Assembly (NCBI RefSeq): GCF_034259425.1
Contig: NZ_JAXIVU010000006.1
Coordinates: 1 to 64,000 of the forward strand
DNA length: 64,000 bases
Direction: 5' to 3'
DNA from: Denitrificimonas halotolerans
GTDB taxonomy: Bacteria; Pseudomonadota; Gammaproteobacteria; Pseudomonadales; Pseudomonadaceae
Part shown: positions 59,209-64,000 of the stretch, in pieces
Position numbering within the stretch: the first letter of the stretch is position 1
Layout of the letters: every line of letters starts with the position of its first letter
Notes under the pieces: model-generated
The model's input: only the letters and a program-made list of their open reading frames with translations
Told to the model about the DNA's origin: nothing
Database searches by the model: none
Program-made: the position numbers and the translations under genes

Positions 59209-60548
59209 AGTTTTGGTTAGCCTTAGCTACTACCGCATTGCTGAGTATGTCGGTGCATGCCAGTGTCCTGACACCTGAGCAGCTGTTAGAGCGGGTTCGC
59301 AACGAAAGGATCAATGAAGAGCGATTGATGCAAGCGCGCGAGCAAGATTTTTTGCTAGCACATAATCAGCAAGAACAATTGTTAGCTGCAGCTAAAGAAG
59401 AGTTGGCTCGACAAGAAACGCGAGCGGCTGAATTGAAGGCAGCCTTTGCTGCTGCCGAACAGAAGTTGACTGAAAAGGAGCAGCAACTTAAGCAGCAGTC
59501 CGGTGATTTAAATGAGCTATTTGCAGTGGTACGTCAGAGTGCTGGTGATCTTGCAGGGCAGTGGCACAGCAGCTTATTAAATGTACAGTATCCAGAACGT
59601 ATTGATCAGTTAGAGCGTTTGGCTAAAGGTCGAGTACTGCCAAGCGCTACACAAATTGAAAGCTTATGGTTATTGCTCTTGGAGGATATGGCTGCTACAG
59701 GTCGTGTTGAGCGCATGCAAGTACCGGTGATTGATTCTAAGGGGCAGCATAATCAACAGGATGTCACACGAGTTGGGCCTTTTTCTGCTTATAGCGCACA
59801 TGCTTTTTTAGCTTACACTGAAGGTGATTATGCGTTTCATGCTTTACCTAAACAGCCTTCGGGTATTGGCCTTGTTCATAATTGGGCTACGAGTACTGAG
59901 CCTGTTATGCCGCTGCTTTTCGATCCGACCCGGGGCACGCTCATTGAACAGTTGCAGCTTCAACCAACGTTATTAGAGCGAGTGAATCAAGGCGGTTTGG
60001 TTGGTTGGGTGATTATTGCGCTAGGTGCTTTTGGTTTTCTATTAGCGGCGTTGCGTTTGTTTGGCTTATTGAGCGTTGTGCGCAGTATTCGTATCCAGAT
60101 GAAAGATTTAGATAAGCCTACGCAAAATAACCCATTGGGACGTGTGTTAAGTGTATTAGGTCCGAACCCTCAATTGTCAGATTTAGAGACTTTGGAGCTC
60201 AAGCTAGATGAAGCTGTGATGCAAGAGGTGCCAAAGCTCGAGAAAGGGCAAGGTTTATTAAAATTGTTAGCCACAGTTGCACCTTTATTAGGCTTGTTAG
60301 GCACTGTGACTGGAATGATTGTGACTTTCCAAGCTATTACTCAAAGTGGTGGGGGGGATGCAGGTTTGATGGCTGAGGGTATCTCTCAAGCATTGGTGAC
60401 TACAGTTGAAGGATTGGTGGTGGCGATTCCGCTATTGTTTTTACATAGCGTATTGAATGCGCGCAGTAAGGGTGTGGTACAGCTGTTAGAGCAGCAATGT
60501 GTAGGACTATTAGCGTTGCATATAGCAGGAAGTAAACACTGTGAATAG
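59205..60548 (+). CDS. TtpC-like ExbB/MotA-TolQ proton-channel protein, long form
   Basis: From ATG 59205 the protein is 447 aa. A signal peptide (MKFWLALATTALLSMSVHAS) and a Glu/Gln-rich coiled coil (about 25-115) precede a periplasmic part. The C-terminal MotA/TolQ/ExbB domain (from about residue 265) has LLGLLGTVTGMIVTFQAIT. This layout is that of TtpC, an extra protein needed by TonB2 systems. AGGAGG precedes the ATG, which overlaps the DUF3450 stop. It supplies proton-driven force with the next three gene products. Confidence 0.85.
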   Translation: MKFWLALATTALLSMSVHASVLTPEQLLERVRNERINEERLMQAREQDFLLAHNQQEQLLAAAKEELARQETRAAELKAAFAAAEQKLTEKEQQLKQQSGDLNELFAVVRQSAGDLAGQWHSSLLNVQYPERIDQLERLAKGRVLPSATQIESLWLLLLEDMAATGRVERMQVPVIDSKGQHNQQDVTRVGPFSAYSAHAFLAYTEGDYAFHALPKQPSGIGLVHNWATSTEPVMPLLFDPTRGTLIEQLQLQPTLLERVNQGGLVGWVIIALGAFGFLLAALRLFGLLSVVRSIRIQMKDLDKPTQNNPLGRVLSVLGPNPQLSDLETLELKLDEAVMQEVPKLEKGQGLLKLLATVAPLLGLLGTVTGMIVTFQAITQSGGGDAGLMAEGISQALVTTVEGLVVAIPLLFLHSVLNARSKGVVQLLEQQCVGLLALHIAGSKHCE

Positions 60549-61095
60549 TGGGCAGGATATATGGTTTTGGTTAGTGGATGGCAGCCATGCCTTACTTGAT
60601 TTAATGAGTGCCGGCGGTACCGTGATGTGGTTGTTGGCCGGACTTTGTGTTCTGTTTTGGACTCTAGTATTGGAGAGGTTGTGGTATGCCCATCGTCATT
60701 TTCCGGTCTGGGCCCAAGAGCGGAAAATACTTTGGCAGAAGCTTACGGAGCAGGTGCTTGAGGGGCGAGGATGGCATTATAGGGTACGAGCAGCATGGTT
60801 AGCACAGGCTCGTGAGCAGTTGCTGATTCCACTTTCTGTGACACGTACTTTGGTGGCACTGTTTCCACTGTTAGGGTTGCTTGGTACGGTGACCGGCATG
60901 ATTGCTGTTTTTGATGTATTGGCTTCTACCAGTGGCGCCAATCCACGAGCTATGGCAGGTGGTGTATGGCAAGCCACTTTACCAACTTTAGCGGGAATGG
61001 TGCTCGCCATTGGCGGGCTATTCAGTTTGGCTCGTTTAGAGCGTAATGCACAGCGTGCAATTGGGCATTTTGCAGAACAATTGCGTCACGAATAA
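60541..61095 (+). CDS. exbB: ExbB-like proton-channel protein
   Basis: The 184-aa protein is a short MotA/TolQ/ExbB-family member with three hydrophobic segments. The conserved LFPLLGLLGTVTGMIAVFDVL and ATLPTLAGMVLAIGGLF lie in its middle and C-terminus. Together with ExbD it converts proton flux into TonB movement. It starts at GTG 60541, overlapping the TtpC-like gene by 8 bp, and is followed by exbD after 10 bp. It is the ExbB2-type member. Confidence 0.88.
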   Translation: MNSGQDIWFWLVDGSHALLDLMSAGGTVMWLLAGLCVLFWTLVLERLWYAHRHFPVWAQERKILWQKLTEQVLEGRGWHYRVRAAWLAQAREQLLIPLSVTRTLVALFPLLGLLGTVTGMIAVFDVLASTSGANPRAMAGGVWQATLPTLAGMVLAIGGLFSLARLERNAQRAIGHFAEQLRHE

Positions 61096-61105
61096 GGATC
61101 AGACG

Positions 61106-61519
61106 ATGAGAATGCGTCGCTATAGTCAGCAAGTTGAAGAAGAACCGAGCATTGATCTGACACCCATGTTGGATGTGGTGTTTATTATGTTGATCTTTTT
61201 TATCGTCACTAGCAGTTTTATTAAGGAATCAGGGATTGAGGTGCAGCGCCCACAAGCAGAGAGCGCTGCTGCACAAGAACAGGGCAATATTTTAATTGCT
61301 GTCACGGCTGATGGTCAGGTGTGGTTGGATCAGCAGGTGGTTGACGTACGCAGTGTGCGCACGCACGTAGAGCGTATGCGGCAAGAGCAGCCGGAAAGTG
61401 TTGTAGTGGTGCAAGCCGATCAAGATGCGCGTACAGGATTAGTGGTTCAAGTGATGGATCAAGCCCGTTTAGCCGGTGTGTTTGATGTGGTTTTGGCCGC
61501 TTCTACGGAGCATCGTTAA
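61106..61519 (+). CDS. exbD: ExbD-like biopolymer transport protein
   Basis: From ATG 61106 the protein is 137 aa. It has the ExbD/TolR signature SIDLTPMLDVVFIMLIFFIVTSSF with the proton-carrying Asp in its single helix, and then a periplasmic domain (VTADGQVWLDQQVVDV). It partners the adjacent ExbB. The longer in-frame start at 61046 lies inside the upstream exbB gene. Overlaps the tonB start by one base. Confidence 0.92.
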   Translation: MRMRRYSQQVEEEPSIDLTPMLDVVFIMLIFFIVTSSFIKESGIEVQRPQAESAAAQEQGNILIAVTADGQVWLDQQVVDVRSVRTHVERMRQEQPESVVVVQADQDARTGLVVQVMDQARLAGVFDVVLAASTEHR

Positions 61520-62250
61520 TGCGTTGGTTTGGGGCTGTACTTGTTGCTGTGGTGATTGCAGTTGCTAGTTTTGTATTGCTGTTAGTGATGACTTTTCCAC
61601 CGCAAAGTTCACCTAAAGAACCAAAATTACAGATGGGGTATTTTGTTCCGAAGTCACAGCAGAGTAGTGATCCAAGCCGCCCTCGTTTACAAATACCTCA
61701 AGCACCGACCGAACAACAAGTGGAGACACCGCCGCTGCAACAGCCACCGCTGGCTTCAAGTCCATCTCAGACTGCACCTTTAAACTTGGTAGTACCAAAG
61801 CTATCCGGCACTATCAGTGTTGCACCGCCTAGCCTACAAGGTTTAACCACGAAAGTGAGTCGGCCATCACAGCCGCTTGTAGCTCAAACAGAGCCTATTG
61901 CATTGACTGAAGCATCTCGTGCAGTCGCTGCACAAGGGGCAAATGGAGGGCCGGCTGCAGAAGGGAGTAACAGTGAAGTGACGCCATTGAATAATATATT
62001 GCCTGTTTACCCAGATAGTGCACGTCGCCGCGGTCTTGAAGGGTATGTTCAGTTAGCTTTTACCATAACTGCAGATGGGCGGGTAGAAAACCTAAGGGTT
62101 GTTGAGTCATCACCTGCGAGAGTATTTGATCGTGCTGCGCGACGTGCAGCATCGCGTTGGCGCTTTGCCCCGCGTCAAGTAAATGGTCAACCGGTTGCGC
62201 GTGAAGCAGTCAAACGCTTGGAGTTTAAATTGGAAAAAAGAGGGCGTTAG
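61519..62250 (+). CDS. tonB: TonB2-like energy transducer
   Basis: The 243-aa protein has one N-terminal membrane helix (about 5-28). A Pro/Gln-rich spacer (35-105) and a C-terminal TonB domain (150-240) follow, with YPDSARRRGLEGYVQLAFTITADGRVENLRV and RWRFAPRQVNG. It reaches across the periplasm to outer-membrane receptors. Its size is shorter than TonB1, as for TonB2. No receptor gene is in the window. Confidence 0.9.
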   Translation: MRWFGAVLVAVVIAVASFVLLLVMTFPPQSSPKEPKLQMGYFVPKSQQSSDPSRPRLQIPQAPTEQQVETPPLQQPPLASSPSQTAPLNLVVPKLSGTISVAPPSLQGLTTKVSRPSQPLVAQTEPIALTEASRAVAAQGANGGPAAEGSNSEVTPLNNILPVYPDSARRRGLEGYVQLAFTITADGRVENLRVVESSPARVFDRAARRAASRWRFAPRQVNGQPVAREAVKRLEFKLEKRGR

Positions 62251-63345
62251 GTGAAACCTTTATTCTTAGTGGTTTGCTTATGCGTGCTGAGCAGCCAAAC
62301 AGCCTTAGCGCAGAGCATTGCGCCTGATGTATTGCATGCTCTACAAGCGGCACAGAGCGCACAACAAGCTGGATTGTATGCAGAAGCAGAGCGGGCTTTA
62401 AAGGCAGTAAAGATAAAGCCAAATAGTTTAGAGCAGGTGTTAGTGTGGCGCAGTCAAGGCTACTTAGTCTGGGCGCAAGGGCATAGCAAGCGGGCCATTG
62501 CTCTGCTTGATAAGGCTTTGCGTAGCAATCAACTTAGTGCTGAGCAGGTTGCAGAGGATCGTTTGAATTTAGCTAAACTTAGCCTTTTGGTAAAAAACTA
62601 CCGGCAAGCACTGGAGTATTTGCAGGGTGTTGTTGTAACCGATGAGGTTTTGAAAGTTCGCGTTCAGGCTTGGCAAGGCTTAGGTCGCCTAGATAAGGCA
62701 TTGCCTTTGGCTGAGCAGTATGTACAAGGTAAAAAAACGATCGAGGATGATTGGTTACAGTTTATGGTAAGCGTCAATGCAGAACTAAAACGTTATGGGC
62801 AAGCTGAGATATGGCAAAAACAAATTTTGCAGCGCAATGTAGATCAGCTTAGTGCTTGGCAACAATTGGCCACTTTACAGCAACTGGCAGGTCAGTATGT
62901 TAAGTCTTTGGCTACATTGCGCACAGCTTATAGCCGAGGGATGCAATTTTCTCAGGCTGATTTGCAAGATTTAATTCATTTAGCTGCAGCGTCTGATCAG
63001 CCTTGGCAGGCTGCACGTTTAATGGTTGGGATGTTGGAAACAGGCTTATTGACGGCCAGTGTTGCCCATCAAGAACGTCTTGCTTTGTTGCATTGGCAGG
63101 CGCGTGATTATCAAAGTGCAGCAGCGGAGTATGCGCAACTTGCTAAACAAACAGGAAAAGGGCAGTACTGGCTTGATCTCGCGCAATTAGAAATCCAGCA
63201 AGGTCACTGGGATGCAGGTCTTCAAGCGCTTGCAGCAGCGGAGAAGCGAGGTGTCAGTCAACAACAAATCCGTGCATGGCGTGACTGGGTGAAGGGTCGT
63301 GTGGAGCTTGAGCAGCAGCGTAGTAATCAATTTGCTAGGAAGTGA
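62251..63345 (+). CDS. TPR-repeat periplasmic protein of the TonB2 operon
   Basis: The 364-aa protein has a signal peptide (LFLVVCLCVLSSQTALAQS) and multiple tetratricopeptide-like helical repeats (for example AQSAQQAGLYAEAERALKAV and LAKLSLLVKNYRQALEYL). It starts with GTG directly at the tonB stop. TonB2 clusters commonly end with a TPR protein, but its role is unclear. It is the last gene before the terminator at 63546. Confidence 0.78.
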   Translation: MKPLFLVVCLCVLSSQTALAQSIAPDVLHALQAAQSAQQAGLYAEAERALKAVKIKPNSLEQVLVWRSQGYLVWAQGHSKRAIALLDKALRSNQLSAEQVAEDRLNLAKLSLLVKNYRQALEYLQGVVVTDEVLKVRVQAWQGLGRLDKALPLAEQYVQGKKTIEDDWLQFMVSVNAELKRYGQAEIWQKQILQRNVDQLSAWQQLATLQQLAGQYVKSLATLRTAYSRGMQFSQADLQDLIHLAAASDQPWQAARLMVGMLETGLLTASVAHQERLALLHWQARDYQSAAAEYAQLAKQTGKGQYWLDLAQLEIQQGHWDAGLQALAAAEKRGVSQQQIRAWRDWVKGRVELEQQRSNQFARK

Positions 63346-63545
63346 GCTGCATTTTTCGGTTTAGAATCAGCTTGAAATTTTCTGAATACCTCTGGGGTGG
63401 TTTTTAGGTTATGAGGATCTTAGTTGGTGCGCTCTAGTCTCGGTCAAGAGCTGCGCTATCTTTGGATTCGCTTATCAAGCACCAGAGCAGGGGCTTTACA
63501 TCTACGAAATATTTTTGAGTGGTATCTGTTTTTCTATCGATCAAT

Positions 63546-63577
63546 AAAAAGCCCCGGCTAGGAGCCGAGGCTTTTTT
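63546..63577. terminator. Bidirectional terminator between the TPR gene and isocitrate lyase
   Basis: AAAAAGCC-C-CGGCT-AGG-AGCCG-A-GGCTTTTTT is a long stem with one internal mismatch and A/T runs on each side. It can end both the rightward TonB2 operon and the leftward aceA transcript. Confidence 0.92.
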
Positions 63578-63612
63578 ACAACATGCAGTTAACTGCTAAA
63601 CCAAAGGTTCGA

Positions 63613-64000
63613 TTAAACGTTATCGAACTGGTTCATAGTGTTGTCTTCACCGCTTGCTTTCAATGCAGCTTCACCAGAGAAGTACTCTTTATGAGTATCA
63701 CCGATGTCAGATCCCGCCATGTTTTGGTGACGTACGCACGCAATACCTTGACGAATTTCTTTACGCTGAACACCTTCAACGTAAGCCAACATGCCTTCTT
63801 CGCCGAAGTAGCCTTTAGCTAAGTTGTCGGTCGACAGTGCAGCAGTGTGGTACGTAGGCAGAGTAATCAAGTGGTGGAAGATACCTGCTTCACGTGAGGC
63901 ATCTTTCTGGAAGCTCTGGATACGTGCGTCTGCTTCGTTACACAGATCAGTACCATCATAATCAGCGCTCATTAAGCGGTCGCGATCGTACGCTGAGACG
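63613..64000 (-). CDS. aceA: Isocitrate lyase, C-terminal part
   Basis: The frame is open to the right edge; only the last 128 or so residues are present. YHTAALSTDNLAKGYFGEEGMLAYVEGVQRKEIRQGIACVRHQNMAGSDIGD and the NTMNQF tail match the longer Pseudomonas-type isocitrate lyase. The enzyme splits isocitrate to glyoxylate and succinate in the glyoxylate shunt. The catalytic region lies outside the window. Confidence 0.9.
   Translation of the reverse strand, partial: VSAYDRDRLMSADYDGTDLCNEADARIQSFQKDASREAGIFHHLITLPTYHTAALSTDNLAKGYFGEEGMLAYVEGVQRKEIRQGIACVRHQNMAGSDIGDTHKEYFSGEAALKASGEDNTMNQFDNV

Noticed and set aside
1..64000. CRISPR array, tRNA or rRNA genes
   Set aside because: No regularly spaced short repeats, no cloverleaf-type sequences with a T-loop/CCA pattern and no conserved rRNA stretches were found by eye.

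Overview
The window is chromosomal DNA from a gammaproteobacterium. The best match is a Pseudomonadaceae-like organism of moderate-to-low GC. This rests on close resemblance to Pseudomonas PhoP, PsrA, CysB and isocitrate lyase, and on the psrA/nagZ/thioinosine-phosphorylase neighbourhood. Some blocks look less like classical Pseudomonas. These are an E. coli-type class Ia ribonucleotide reductase operon (nrdA-nrdB-yfaE), a Vibrio/Shewanella-style TonB2 transport operon, and the carboxynorspermidine pathway. Assignments come from reading motifs and recalling families; no database search was run.

Layout. 1-950: nested transposon debris (IS66 right end, a possible IS3-like end, the left end of a tnpB element) that truncates a CaiB-type CoA-transferase. 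950-4000: leftward polyamine genes nspC and carboxynorspermidine synthase. 4.4-5.9 kb: a stomatin-like/NfeD pair. 6.0-15.2 kb: a complete phosphate regulon block, pstS, pstC-pstA-pstB-phoU and convergent phoB-phoR, with two strong Pho boxes, one weak candidate and clear terminators. 15.3-18.5 kb: a CigR/RcnB-like protein, a histidine phosphatase, a methyltransferase, a degenerate stretch and a VOC protein. 18.6-23.8 kb: an AraC-type regulator divergent from an acyl-CoA synthetase / acyl-CoA dehydrogenase / thiolase operon. 23.8-24.1 kb: the right end of a second tnpB element. 24.2-26.3 kb: an SF1-helicase-like protein and a small membrane protein. 26.5-35.2 kb: pirin, an RND efflux pair, ZapE-like ATPase, NlpC/P60 lipoprotein, PanE-like reductase and a MliC-type inhibitor. 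35.2-38.9 kb: ttcA, phoPQ and a SprT-like protein. 39-46 kb: uppP, psrA, an L,D-transpeptidase-fold protein, nagZ, thioinosine phosphorylase, a phosphopantetheinyl transferase, cysB and speE. 46-53.5 kb: a DUF389 protein, SCP2 and phosphatase genes, the nrd operon and a DUF1289 protein. 53.5-57 kb: cydDC. 57.06-58.27 kb: an intact tnpB (IS1341-type) element. 58.4-63.3 kb: a TonB2-like operon behind a Fur-box-like site. 63.6-64 kb: the 3' end of isocitrate lyase.

How the parts work together. The pst/pho block is a self-contained phosphate uptake and sensing unit; Pho boxes precede pstC and phoB. phoPQ has a direct-repeat PhoP box of its own. The fatty-acid operon is probably controlled by the divergent AraC protein, through TTGGC repeats or a perfect inverted repeat between them. 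The TonB2 operon, with two ExbB-like proteins, ExbD, TonB, a TPR protein and a DUF3450 protein, is probably iron-repressed.

The most distinctive signal is one tnpB element present in three states: left end only, right end only, and full length. Comparing them gives the element boundaries, a TTTAT target motif, a TCAA right-end motif and the flanking guide-like sequences. The intact TnpB lacks the usual RuvC-II glutamate at its normal position. No CRISPR array, rRNA or tRNA was found.
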